Source of the DNA: Xestospongia muta
Taxonomy: Eukaryota; Porifera; Demospongiae; Haplosclerida; Petrosiidae
DNA length: 64,000 nt
NCBI GenBank assembly: GCA_963693285.1
Contig: OY848928.1
Coordinates: forward strand, 4,030,501 to 4,094,500
Direction: 5' to 3'
Made by a program: the position numbers and the translations under genes. Below the pieces are notes generated by a model. The model was not told the DNA's origin. It did not search any database and was given only the letters and a program-made list of their open reading frames with translations. Shown piece after piece: positions 48,291-63,729 of the stretch; the first letter of the stretch is position 1, and every line of letters begins with the position of its first letter.

Positions 48291-51257
48291 CGATGATTCA
48301 GAATAGAATCAGTAGGACTAACAAATTAAAATGTTATTAGTTATACTTCTGAAAGAATAGATAAATACCTTTCAACTATTGAAAATTCAGTTGACTCAGT
48401 TAACTTTAATGAAGTAGCCCCTACAACTAAATTAATAGGTTATATAAGTAATATTTGGATATACTCACCACAATCCAATAACCAATAATTAAAATTTATT
48501 ACAATCAAAAGTTTGCATGCTTTCCTGCACTAATTGTATGATTTGATTCTTAAAGAATACAAGCATCTCAACTCATATATGTCCTACTTTTATCATAAAT
48601 TTCATGTAACAAAAGTCTAAATTAGTCATTGAACTATTACAACATAGGTCATTAAAAATTATGCCAAAGAAATCAATATCCTTAATTTACATGCAATTTC
48701 TTGAAATTATGTGCCTGATGCATTCGTTATTATAACATACAACCCCTAGCGTAAAAGTGTTTACATCAGCACATATGCATATACATTTGTCAGTACTTAT
48801 TAACGTCATTGTAAAATGCAACGTTTTGTTATGATCTAATACGGGCTGTACTTGCATAGACTTACTTGATTCACGCTTAAGTTTCCATTCTATTATTGGT
48901 AAATGTTTTATTAGTTGTTGTTGTTGATTGTACTTTTCAAATAATACCTCCTCTTCTGATATAGCTATTTCTTTCATTAGGACTGGTGAAAATCCAATAC
49001 TATCTATCTCAATCCCAATATATTGAAGAGATGGATGGAGGAAAATGGTTTGCCAAAACTGTTGTATTACTTCTTTCCAGTTAGGATGAGATAAAACATT
49101 GTCTAGAAACTTGCACTGTATATAGAGAAGTCTCATAGTTGTGTGTGACTTTAACAAATTAGAAATATGAGTGATTATTGATTCATAGAACAATGGTGTT
49201 ATTATTTGTGCTATCTCGTCACGACTGCAGTTGTCAGACACACATGACTGATCCAGCAAAAAGTCTAATTTGAGTTCTGTGAGGTTGTTCTTATGAGAGA
49301 TAACATTAAAGAAAGTTGTAATCTGTTCATAGTTAGTATCTGACAATGAAATGGATACACTCAATTCCTGTAGACTGGTGTTATGTGAGAGACCAGTTGT
49401 TAGGAATGACAGGTAAGTACCATATATTGTATAACGACGACTGAGAATGTTAATCTCAAGATACTCTATTGCTTGGTTTTGTGAAAGCATATTCTGTAAA
49501 GTAGGACCTATAACATCAAAGATATTTTTTTCCACTATTTCCACTTTCAAAGCCTTTAGTATAGTATTAGTCTGTAGAATAGTAAATAGTTCAATAACAC
49601 TATCAGCTAAGGGTAGTGTCAGTTCAAGTTGCTGTAGATTAGGATGACATTGAAATAATAGAGGTAGATCTGGTGGATATAACATATATTGTATATCAAG
49701 ACATTGTAGTCCTTTGATATGTTGAAAAGGTACTGTTGCAAGTTTGTCAGAGCCTTCAATCTCCAAAGCAGTAAGTGGTGTGTTAACTGCTACTATATCC
49801 AATGATGGTATGAAATCATCAGGTATGTTCAGTTCAAGATTTTGTATTATGTGATTGTCTTCCAGTAAATCTTCAATTATCCCATCATTAACTAACATTA
49901 TTTCTCCAGACAAATCATTCCATGTAAGTAAAAATGTTTGGATTGATTTGTTTCTTGTTACTCCTTTGATCACACTGTTGACTATACTAGCAACACTGAT
50001 GTCAATAAAGAAAAATGTTCCTTGTTCCTCAACAAATTCAACAGCTAGTACCTTCAATGTACTATTATGCAAGGATATTTCCAATTCATGTAGAGTTACC
50101 TCATCTATTGGTATAGAATCATCAGATTTTAAGTTTATAGTGAAGTGCAATATCTTCAGATGATTGAGTTTTATAAATTGTAATAGCATAAACGTAGCAT
50201 CATTTAGACAGTGTGATGATTCAATGAAGTTCAGATTCAACGTGATATAACTCTCTTGAAGGTTGTGACATAATGATGACTGAAATAACTTCATTAATGA
50301 TGGTGTATCCATTTGACCATAGCCTTGTAATATTACCTCTAGTTTTATACACAGAATGTTGTTAGTTAGTGTATTAGTAAGGACTTGTATTGCCTGTTCA
50401 CTTAGTTGACCAAGGTCCAAATAATTCCATGTAGTGTTGGAGTTATTTAGGAAATAGCTGAGACATAATACATCAAACAACGAAAATAATTTTGTATTTC
50501 CTTGAAGACAGAGTGAGTGGTTCTTAATAGAATGTGACAATTTTTGGCATAAACTTTTGTTCTGTGATTCATACAAGAGATGGAGGAGGAACATGTCCAG
50601 TTGATCAGAGAAAATATGATAACAATGTGGCCTAATGTATTCTAAATTATGAGAGTAGTAACACTTCTCAAATCCAAACAATGGTCTCATTTTACATTGT
50701 AGGTCAAGTTCTTTGTTAAAATATTGTTGATAGCTCTCATGTTCAAGGTGAGTTAGACCTGCTACAAACATCAGACACATTCTAAAGTGATCATTATCAA
50801 AATGTTCTGCAAACACTTCCTCTGTCTTCTCATACTTAGCTATCCACCATGCTGCTAGAAATTCCTGGATACTCAGGTGAAGAAATTGATAGCTGTCTTC
50901 ATCACGCATAGAAAATGTTGTCATTAGTCCTAAATAGTCTTCCTTTACTGACTGAGGAAGAGATTGAAGTTGGAATAAAGAAAATGTCATTCTGTTGTCT
51001 TTTAAGCTGAGGTAAGCAAAATGACAAATCTCTTGGAAAGATGCACCCAAAAGTGATGGTAAGTGATGAAGGCTGTATAGTAGTCTAGGTTCAATATTGT
51101 GAGTACTCTTAATTTTAACATGTCTTCTGACAGTTTGTAGGATAAATTTCTCATACAATTCTGTGAGTGTTGTTGGTAACTGTCCATCTGATTTATAATA
51201 AATCAAGATAACTATGGAACAGACTAGTGGTACATAGCACAATGACTGGACATCACG

Positions 51258-51260
51258 TCA
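51258..51260 (-). other. In-frame TGA inside NLR-C NACHT domain
   Basis: The context LEV-TGA-RDVQSLCYVPL aligns with LEVRGDVQSLCYVPL of NLR-A and NLR-B. CGA to TGA is the classic result of CpG deamination. Confidence 0.9.
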
Positions 51261-52725
51261 TACTTCAAGATCTTGAATAAGTTTCTCAGCTAGATGTGGT
51301 TCTTTTTCTAGTGTTCCTTTGACTACCATCTCAATCTCCTCCTCTGAAAATCCAATGACTACAACATGCCTGACAGTAATTGAAGACATTTCTAATAGTG
51401 AGTAGGAAGCATAACTACGAGAAGTAATAATTACTGAACATTTGGCTAATATCTCTCTACGAATTATTCTAGCTGCTAATGAGGATTGTCTGAGATTTGT
51501 ACTTAATTCATCCCAACCATCAAAGATTATCAGTAATCCTTGACCATGTATATTTTGTAGCCATTCCATCACAGAAGTAACTTCATTACAATCATAAGTG
51601 TACTTCAAAAGTTCCTTTAATTCACCAGCTTGAGCAATCTTGTCATTTCTGAGAGGACAGTAAAGTACTAAGTTATATTGTCCATGCGTGAGTTCTCCTT
51701 TAGCCCACATATTTAACAGTTTGCGACAGAGTGTTGTCTTACCAATACCAGGAGGACCATCAACTATTACTCTAAGAGACTGACCACTATCACATGGTTT
51801 AAGAACATCCTGGATATCTATCTGTTCATCTTGAGTAACTCGAGGTATTTTATCAACTTGTCCTCTTAACATACACCATTGTTTCTGTAGTATTGTTTGA
51901 GGAGTGACATGTCTGTCTTGTGTTTGTAGTAGTGCTAATCTTCCAAAGAAGTCTTGTCCAACTGGTGGTGGCCAGTCTGTAGGGACAATAGGTTGGTGTT
52001 TGTATTGGTCTATCATAATATCACAATATCGCTGAACATCAGGTTCAAATGAACTAGTGGTCAGAGCATCATTATCTGTACATTCACCTTAACAAAAGAA
52101 AGATAAATTATAGTTGTTCAAAAAAATTATCTCAGGTTAGACATAGGTCTGAGGTTTTTATAGAAATGGAGGTGATCCTTTATTTTCTGTAGAAACCTTA
52201 TATAAACTATATTTAGACAATTTTAAGCCACAAGGCCAACTCAAGGCAGCCCAGTCATACCACAGGTCCAACCCAAGTGTGATGACTAAGCAGGATGTTC
52301 TTGATGTTAATAAGAAACACCAGATAACTCTTAAACATTACAGTATATCACATGCTTCATGTTTCTTACTAATTATTCATAAATTGTCTAAATTGCTAAT
52401 GAGATATTATGTTTACTTATTATGATATAGTTAGACTGGCTGATAGTATAGGCCTAAATTATTAGTTAAAATATTTGGTATCATTCACAATGTCATTATA
52501 AAAGTTAGTGTTTTAACAGACATACTTACTTGTAGCATTCAGTAGTTTCAAGTACTGGTATATCTTAATAGATAGAGCTTTGTTCTCAACAATTGGTCCT
52601 TTAATAACATCTATAATTGTCTTCCAATTAACAGGAGTAGATTGACCATCTGAAGTACATTGACCATCTAATTGTATCCACTCTTGTATCACATGTTCAA
52701 GTTTTATTTTATCAGACACCAGAGA

Positions 52726-52728
52726 CTA
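52726..52728 (-). other. In-frame TAG inside NLR-C second Death domain
   Basis: Reading FLTSLA-TAG-SLVSDKIKLEHV in phase 1, at the place where NLR-B reads VLQGLAESNMTNQTRLDHV. Confidence 0.85.
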
Positions 52729-53591
52729 AGCTAAACTTGTAAGGAAATTAGAACTTAATCCAAGTCCATTACCAATTTCACGCCATTTTGCATAAATACA
52801 AACTAGGTGGTTTAAAACAGCAAGTTTTGTAGGTTTTTTAACTAACATATTTTGAGTAAAGGTCATATCATCACATTCTTAATAACTTACATAATAAAGG
52901 AAAGTCATTAAATTCCTCAGTGCTTGTATCATTTCCTACTACTTGCTCCTGACTACCTGTATAATTAATATCTATAATTATAGTACATTCATTAATCATG
53001 TGATATGTAGATACAATCACATGATAACTGGTACATAATTTTTACATTTTAAATTATATTATGCTCAATATCAGACCTTTAGTTACTGAAGTAACTGAGG
53101 AATGATCTTCAGACTCTTTGAGTCTTTTAAATACTGGAGTAGATGAGGGAGAATCTTCAATATCTTTAGATCTTTTCCTCAGATGACATACTACAGTAAG
53201 TATGAAATGAGTATATGTATTAACTGAATGAATATACCTTCATCTTTAATATCTAATTGTCTTCTCATTATAACAGCTATATCCTTATCTCCACAGTTCT
53301 CAACAGCCGAGATGAGTTCTTCCCAAGAGGGGTCAGTATAGTTTATAATCCACCATTGTAAACCTTTCTCTAAAGCAAAGTGGTAGTCTTGATCACTGCT
53401 GGCCATTGTCTTGAGTCTTCTCCTCTCCTCTAGTGATACACCTAGTAGACTAGTGAGTTCAGTCCATTTATCTTTAACAACAAAACCACTCTTAACTAGA
53501 AGTCTTAGAGCATTACTTGATGTCAATTCTATTGAAGTAAATGAGATATAGTCCCTGTTATCAGTTATGTGTTTTAATGTTTACCTGTTTT

Positions 53592-53618
53592 AGGTCCAGG
53601 ATTGAGTTCAATATCACC
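53592..53618 (-). other. 2A-type ribosome-skipping motif in NLR-C leader
   Basis: Codes GDIELNPGP at residues 64-72 counted from 53807, the same position as in NLR-A and NLR-B. Confidence 0.85.
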
Positions 53619-53807
53619 TGATAAAATGAGGAGAAGTAAGAGAAATAAAACTAGAGAGAAGGTCAAGTTACCACCACCCTCATCTCCGGACCATAGTGAC
53701 TCCACCCATCCTGAGATATCAGTAGTAGTTCCCTTTTTAGTAGTATATGGTATCTGATGACAATACCATAGCCCAATACAAGCTCTCCATTGAGTGGTAT
53801 CTATCAT

Positions 53808-54439
53808 GTCTACTAGACTTACACCCCACAACCAAAGCAATGAATATTTTTATAGAGAAACCTCATAATATTTAGTGATCCTGCTGAGTTAACTTACTAA
53901 CTAGTAGTATGTTCTTATGTACTTCAGACGATTAAAGATCTATAGTATTTTGTTGTGCATCCTTCCTTTTTTGGAAGGCTATGGACTTCTGATAATGTAT
54001 ATTAGTACTTACAGATGAACATACAAATGTCAAACATTAAGGTTACACTTTGCTCACAAATAAAGTTTGTTGGAAAATATTTACTTGAATGAGAGGGTCG
54101 GACACACCTGTTAGTGTAAAGTTCCAATGGAATCAGAAGAGAATTCTTCCCAATTTGTTACTAATAGTTATTGTAGCTACTTTGTCTTTTATTTGCATAT
54201 ATTAAAATTCTGTGGTTACATTTCAGTAGTTTTCATCTGCTTTAGCCTTGTTGCCACCATTAACTACCTTGTGATTGCTTTTGTCACTCATCGATACAGT
54301 AGGTAGGTTTAGATAACTAAAATTACTTAATAGTAAGATAGTGAATTTTGACACCTGCTATTTCAACTGTGAAGTTCATTCACAGGAAGGCTCAAGTTAA
54401 TAAGCTTAATTGTCTGCTTAAGTCTCGTATTCGCTGGCT
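53808..54439. other. Divergent intergenic region, NLR-C / membrane protein
   Basis: About 630 AT-rich bases, presumably promoters for both directions. A splice-like acceptor (ATTCACAG|GAAGGCTC, about 54386) upstream of the ATG at 54440 suggests a 5' exon of the membrane gene. No other feature seen. Confidence 0.4.
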
Positions 54440-56458
54440 ATGTTGTTGTGGATTATCCTTTTAGTGTTTGCTTCCACTTCTCTCACTTTTACTCACTCAT
54501 TTAAAATATATGAGATGTGTAAATCTCAAGACAATCAGACAGGAAAGATTGCCACGGTTTATGGGTTTTGTCCTCTCTGTTACAGTTATAAAACCAATAG
54601 CTCATTATGTGTAGAAGGTAGAACAGGAAGACTATGTGGGGCATGTAGTCCTGGTTATGGAGTTCCTATTAACAAACTCAATAAGTGTGTCCGTTGTGAC
54701 CAGCACCCATTACCTGGTTTAGTAATATTTATCTTAATACAGCTTGTGCCGGTCACTGTGGTTGTGCTGATAATAGTAATATTTAACATACAACTGACCA
54801 GTGGATTTTTAAGCGGATTGGTCTTCTATTGTCAAATGCTAAGTGTGGTGTATCCTGGTCTTAATCTTAATATCATGGTAATGGACTATATTTATGCCAG
54901 TTATAATCTTAAGGATAATTGTGGGTACGTTGATCATTATTATATAACACTGCCATCCAATATATTCAATTTGAATTTTGTGGCCTTCTTAGTCAACTAT
55001 CCACTCTGTATAACATCCAATATGTCACCACTGCAAGCTATATCATTCTGGTATGTTATACCTTCATTTCCACTGGCCCTTCTACTCTTGGTCTATATAT
55101 GGATTACAATGTATGATAAAGGATTTAGGTGTGTAGTCACTGTAACACAAACTGCTCATCGTCTGCTAGCACGTTTCTGGCGGATTACTAACACCGAACG
55201 CTCATTGATTCATTCTTTGTTCACAATATATTTGTTATGTTTCACTCAGCTTGCTTCTACTTCTCTTCAAATATTACATCATGTTGTATGGTCTGTTGGG
55301 AGAAAGCGGAATGAAAAATATGAAAGTGGTAGTGTCTTCTTCTATGATGGAACAGTTCAGTACTTTGGTTGGCCTCATTGTATAGCTGGGATCTGTGCTA
55401 TTGTTGTGTTAATTTTTATTGTAATCTTACCAATGCTCTACATACAACTATATCCATTTAAGATATTCCATATTGTACTAGAGAAGCTACATTTAAGACA
55501 TGAAATCCTGATATTGGTAGGGGACATGTTCACTGGACCCTATAAGAACGGTTCCAGTGATGATAGTTATGATTATCGTTTCTTTGCAGGTTTTTTTCTA
55601 ATTTTAAGAATTATTATTCTATGCTTACACTTCACAGTTGGTGCAAATGGATTTATCCTTTTTTCACAATTGACATTATTTGCTATACTTGCAGCACTGA
55701 TTACGATCTTTCGTCCTTACAGGAAAAACATCCACAGTGTTTATAATGTGGGATTTTTGTTATATTTGGTATGTCTTTGTGGTTTCACTTTAATTCATAC
55801 AAGTAACAAACTTGGTGACAAAATAATCTTCACTTTTGCTGTTCCTTTTTTTCTGTGGCTAATTATCTATGGAAATGTGCTACGGTGGGTTTTTAAAAAA
55901 TTAGAAAGTTGTTACAAATATTTTAAAGTTAACAAACAGCGACAACAATGTAATTCACCTCTCAGCGAGACACATCAAGAGACTCAACCTTTACTTGGTA
56001 ATGATGATAACTGGGTCGCTGATCGTATGGAAAATCCAGATAACTATGATGAACATCATGCTCGACATGCACCTTACGATTTACAAGTCTCCCATCCTCA
56101 AAAAAATACTGTTCATGTTACTTATGGTAGCACAGATACTGCAATAACAACATATAATAGGTATGAGGCTCAAATATCAGAAAGAGACACAAGCTGCAGT
56201 CATGTGTCGACATCTAGAGACTCAGAAGGTTTATCATTCCATCCTGAACCTGAAACAGAAAGAGATCCAAGCTGTAGTCATGTGTTGACATCCAGAGATA
56301 TGGAAAGCTTATCATTTCATCTTGCATCCCAACCAGATAGTAATGCAAGCTGTAGTCATGTGTCCACATCCAGAGACTCGGAAGGTTTATCACTTTCTCT
56401 TCATGTTGCAGCTACCTGCAAAACAAGTTACGGAAGTGCTAATGAATCTTGTCTGTGA
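54440..56458 (+). CDS. Multi-pass membrane protein with Cys-rich ectodomain, single large exon
   Basis: 672 aa without introns. Residues 1-20 are a signal-like run (MLLWIILLVFASTSLTFTHS). The short ectodomain has EGF/TNFR-like cysteines (YGFCPLCYSYKTNSSLCVEG, TGRLCGACSPGYGV, KCVRCDQ). About nine hydrophobic segments follow, from PLPGLVIFILIQLVPVTVVV to FAVPFFLWLIIYGNVLRW, with a FRPYRKNIHSVYN loop between late helices. The cytosolic tail (from about 510) has a dileucine-like ETQPLLGND site and three diverged copies of a DxSCSHVxTSRDxExLSxH repeat. The C-G-x-C-S-x-G-Y and RPY(R/K)(K/N) signatures recur in the gene at 59838-63283, so both belong to one family, which I cannot name. Receptor or transporter function is unknown. 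It is convergent with SGPL1 (104 bases apart). Confidence 0.75.
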   Translation: MLLWIILLVFASTSLTFTHSFKIYEMCKSQDNQTGKIATVYGFCPLCYSYKTNSSLCVEGRTGRLCGACSPGYGVPINKLNKCVRCDQHPLPGLVIFILIQLVPVTVVVLIIVIFNIQLTSGFLSGLVFYCQMLSVVYPGLNLNIMVMDYIYASYNLKDNCGYVDHYYITLPSNIFNLNFVAFLVNYPLCITSNMSPLQAISFWYVIPSFPLALLLLVYIWITMYDKGFRCVVTVTQTAHRLLARFWRITNTERSLIHSLFTIYLLCFTQLASTSLQILHHVVWSVGRKRNEKYESGSVFFYDGTVQYFGWPHCIAGICAIVVLIFIVILPMLYIQLYPFKIFHIVLEKLHLRHEILILVGDMFTGPYKNGSSDDSYDYRFFAGFFLILRIIILCLHFTVGANGFILFSQLTLFAILAALITIFRPYRKNIHSVYNVGFLLYLVCLCGFTLIHTSNKLGDKIIFTFAVPFFLWLIIYGNVLRWVFKKLESCYKYFKVNKQRQQCNSPLSETHQETQPLLGNDDNWVADRMENPDNYDEHHARHAPYDLQVSHPQKNTVHVTYGSTDTAITTYNRYEAQISERDTSCSHVSTSRDSEGLSFHPEPETERDPSCSHVLTSRDMESLSFHLASQPDSNASCSHVSTSRDSEGLSLSLHVAATCKTSYGSANESCL

Positions 56459-56561
56459 AAGTTTCATCACACACCCATTTAAACTTGCAATATTATAATG
56501 CATAATTTATTATAAGTGTTTTACAATAAAATCTTTCCCTCCACTCAATAGTCTATCAAAT

Positions 56562-59500
56562 CTACACTAAAGTATAAACTTCATTAAAAAAATCAGCTAT
56601 AAACTCCTTCACAAGTCCTCTCTCTGGTATCTTTCCAGCCATACCATACACTCCAGCACTACCTTGAAAAGCTAAATCAGGATTATCCTAGAAATATAAG
56701 TATATCGAATTATGAAGAAAATTATAACAACTATTTAAAAATTGCTAAGCTCACAGCTGACATTTCTTAAGTATTTATAAAAAATTATCACCTTAGGAGT
56801 TTACATTTACAATTCCTGCCAGAGTTCCTATAGACTCTATAATAGTCTCAAAGACCTGAGACTAACTCTACATATATATGTAACATGGGTCAAACTAACT
56901 TTAACAGTAGTTACTGCTTCTCTGAGATCATTAATGAACTGATCTGCTACAGTTTGTGTATGAGAAGGTAATATAGTACAATGAATACATGAAGCACCAC
57001 GTTCTACTTTCCAACCTGTCCATACGAGGAAGTGATCATAGTAGTACATGATATGATAATTAATACCTTTTTTATCCTCCATTACATCAGCTATAGCAAA
57101 TATGTTAAGTTTATAAGTGTCTTTAACTTTAAAGGCAAATGCTGTCATATGTGAAGTACCACATAAGGTGAGCTCCTGTAAGGATAGATGAATTGATGGA
57201 TGCACAGAGAGATACAGTAGATAATGGATTGAAATATGACTGTTGCTTTGTACAACATTGTTAGTATAGCAATTATCTATTGTAAGTTACATTACATGTA
57301 TCCTTACGGGAATAGACATTATTCCCTCTTTAAAAGCTTGTGTAATTATCATTAATCTCCTTGCTACATCCAAATATCCATTTTGACCTAATGACATCAT
57401 AACTGCCCACGATGATGCTATATTCCCTCCTGGTCGAGTACCAGCCATTCCTGGAGAACCAAACAAACCTCCAGGCCAGTCAGCGTAAGCAAATATTTGA
57501 TATCGTCTAATGTCTGCAGATCGATACAGTATAACACTAGACCCCTATAATTAAAGGACATAATTAATATATATATATATATGTATTATTATTATTATTA
57601 TTAAATGATAATAAGATAATAAGACCTTTGGACTCAATCCATATTTGTGAACATCAGCTGACATAGAGGTGACAGCTTCTAAACGAAAATCAAACACAGG
57701 AACATCATATCCACATTTTTCTACCCTGAGATCAAACATGAAGCAAACAATCAAATTGATTCTAATCTCTTGTTACCATGGTAACATAAATCCACCGTAA
57801 CAAGCGTCGACATGGAAGGGTAGACCTTTCTCAAGAGCTAGATTAGATATATCAGATATTGGGTCAACAATACCATGTGTGTATTCTGGAGCTGATGCCA
57901 CTAATAATATTGTATTAGAGGTAATGGCCTATATATTGTAATGGAAAGACAGTGAGGTATGTTATAACATATTACTTTCTTGTAGGCTTCAAAATCAAGT
58001 TTGTATTGATCATCAATTGGAACGTGTACAATCTTGATATCAAAATAGTCAGCTGCCTTTTCAAATGCAGGATGAACAGTTATGGGAGCAACCTAAGGAA
58101 TACAACAGAAGCATCAAGTAAAACATGAACAGAACTAATGTTAACAAATTCTAATGTTTGGCTACAAATCATTATAATACATGACATAATAGCACAACAA
58201 AATTTGACTATATTATATGTACTACATGTCTGATTTAAGTACTTAGGAAAAAATATATATATATGTTACATCACTTACAAGTTAGTATAAGGTAGAAGGA
58301 TCAACGTCATAAGGATGATGATCTCGTGACACATGCAGAACTAGTTATGTACATTATTCTAAATATAGTTTGAACTTGAGAAAGCACACAGTTGTTTTTC
58401 TAGTTTATCTATACAGTAGATAGCCTAGTCTTAATCTCATACTGCATGCAACCAGTTACATAAAGAAACAACTGAGGATATCACTCTTACCACTTCAGGA
58501 TGTTTTATTGTAGGACATAGACTCCTAGCTCTATCACGATATGTCTTCATTGCCATTAATATACTCTCAGTACCACCACTAGTTATATTACCAACGATTC
58601 CATCACTACCATTTAACATCCAGGCAGTCATAGCTACAACTTCCACTTCAAATTGTCTTAAACTAGGAAAGACGAGTGGATTGAGAGCATTTTCATGCAT
58701 GAATGCATAAAAGAAGACGTTGGCAATGTTTTCTTTAGTTACACCTCCTAATGAAAGAGAAAGAGAGACTCTGCAATTAGCCCATGACAAAAATGATGTT
58801 GACTTATATCAATGAATATGAAAGGAGATGTAAGTTTATGAACTGTACTAATACTCAATTTTAAAAATGATTTTGGTGGCAAAGTCCATTGTCATTGCTC
58901 TAATTAAAAATTACATAATTAAATGTGTTAGACACTAATTCTCTACTATTACAGTACATGGAATGGATTGATATAATTACCGTGTTGTTTGTCTTCATTA
59001 AATTCAAACAGATCAAATGCTTTCTGTACCGATTGGAACTGTGCATTATTGAGTGTATAGACATAAGCAAATCCTTTTCCAGTGTCAGGATCAAATTCAT
59101 CATGTCTTCGACGTTTGAGATTATCCATTAATTTCTCATTAGATAAACCTATAGTAATGGAATTTAGCAAGAATATAGGGAATAGCAGAAGAGGGTTATT
59201 GATTTTCTCTTAGGCTATCTTCTATAAAAGTTATCAATGCTCCTGCATAAGACCTGTTGAAACTGGTTAGGGCTTCTTCAACCACTGGCCAATACATTAC
59301 CACATTAAAGTACATATATACACATGTGGACTTCATTCAGTTTGCATGTTCTCTTACCTCTCTCTGGGATAGGTATCACTTTGCTGGTACTCTGGTCATC
59401 TTTACCAATTCCAAGTTGCCTCAAAAAGCTCCTTACCTCCTTCTTAAGATACCATCCGACAGCAATTTTAACCCCTGGCAAATATAATAAGGACTGTAGC

Positions 59501-59616
59501 ACAACTCGTGACAGACCTGCAAACCCCTCTTGTCTGAAGATGACAATAGTTAATAGAATAACAAGAGCAACTAATAGATCACGTAAAATGAATAGGATAA
59601 ACCAGACAATAGCCAT
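56562..59616 (-). CDS. SGPL1: Sphingosine-1-phosphate lyase
   Basis: PLP enzyme of the ER membrane that cleaves sphingosine-1-phosphate to hexadecenal and phosphoethanolamine. Start at 59616 ([20 protein letters not shown]), a single N-terminal membrane anchor as in the family. Later blocks: [60 protein letters not shown] (PLP phosphate site), [20 protein letters not shown], the Schiff-base lysine in [20 protein letters not shown] (with the intron after SPK), [20 protein letters not shown] and [20 protein letters not shown]. The end is EVYTLV-stop at 56562-56564. About a dozen exons, some with AT-rich introns. The gene looks complete and ancestral to the vertebrate enzyme. Confidence 0.95.
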
Positions 59617-59837
59617 TATTATAAGAAGAAAGGCACACCCATTAACAACTTGCTTATAAAAACAATTACAATATTGTTGTGAGAAGCAATGAAAGTAATT
59701 TTAAAAATAGTACTGTTGTTTAAAGTACATAATGAATAAACTAATGATTAATAAAAATAATGATGAAAGCAAATATTGCAAAACATAAACACAACTTTTG
59801 ATAATGTCTTTTAAATTTAGGACATTTGTTTTGTACA

Positions 59838-63283
<3,446 letters not shown>

Positions 63284-63720
63284 AGAAGATGAAACCAATA
63301 ATTGAGTTTGGCTAAACAGGGTTAATATATAAGAGTATAATAATACGTCTATACACTGGACTTTAAGTTAGAGAATAGAAGAAAAGTGTTTACAGAATAC
63401 TAGTAAGAAGAGCCTTTGTAAACTGGCAAAGCAGAAACTCTTAAAGCATAATTAGTATTATTAATTAGTATTATTAATTATTAATTGGTATGTTAAAGGA
63501 TTTGGTTAAAATTTGTTTACTTTGTGCATATAAAAATAGAATGAAACAATGTCCAAATAATTATAAGAATGTAAGACAAGAATTTTTGTGTGACAGTTAA
63601 TCGTAAAGGAGTATAATTGTGTTGTAGAGTGGCATCTATACATAATTAACCCAACTTAATTATAAGGGATAACCTCCCTTGAGAGGATAATCAAAAAGGT
63701 ACTTCATAATGAGAAGTAAA
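63284..63720. other. Non-coding AT-rich stretch
   Basis: Upstream flank or intron of the membrane gene. No coding signal recognised. Confidence 0.4.
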
Positions 63721-63729
63721 AACAAAGTA

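Larger units (their letters stand above)
48687..53807 (-). pseudogene. NLR-C: 2A-leader, Death, linkers, Death, NACHT, LRR, with two nonsense codons
   Basis: Exons by comparison with NLR-B: 53807-53585, 53528-53238, 53190-53077, 52971-52891, 52841-52530 and 52087-48687, all phase 1. Domain order: leader with 2A; Death 1 (DKWTELTSLLGVSLEERRRL); two linkers; Death 2; NACHT with GPPGIGKT and LLIIFDGWDEL; LRRs ending ICADVNTFTLGVVCYNNE... and NCM-stop. Two in-frame stops interrupt it: TAG at 52726-52728 in Death 2 (where NLR-B has GLAESN) and TGA at 51258-51260 in the NACHT domain (QDLEV-stop-RDVQSL; NLR-A has CGA here). Elsewhere the frame is intact over 850 residues, so the inactivation is recent. 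An in-frame ATG 33 nt upstream of 53807 also exists. Assembly or base-call error at both sites is possible but unlikely. Confidence 0.85.

Noticed and set aside
51258..51260. TGA in NLR-C as selenocysteine or programmed readthrough
   Set aside because: The paralogues have CGA (Arg) here, a second stop (TAG) exists upstream, and no SECIS-like context was evident. Nonsense mutation is simpler.
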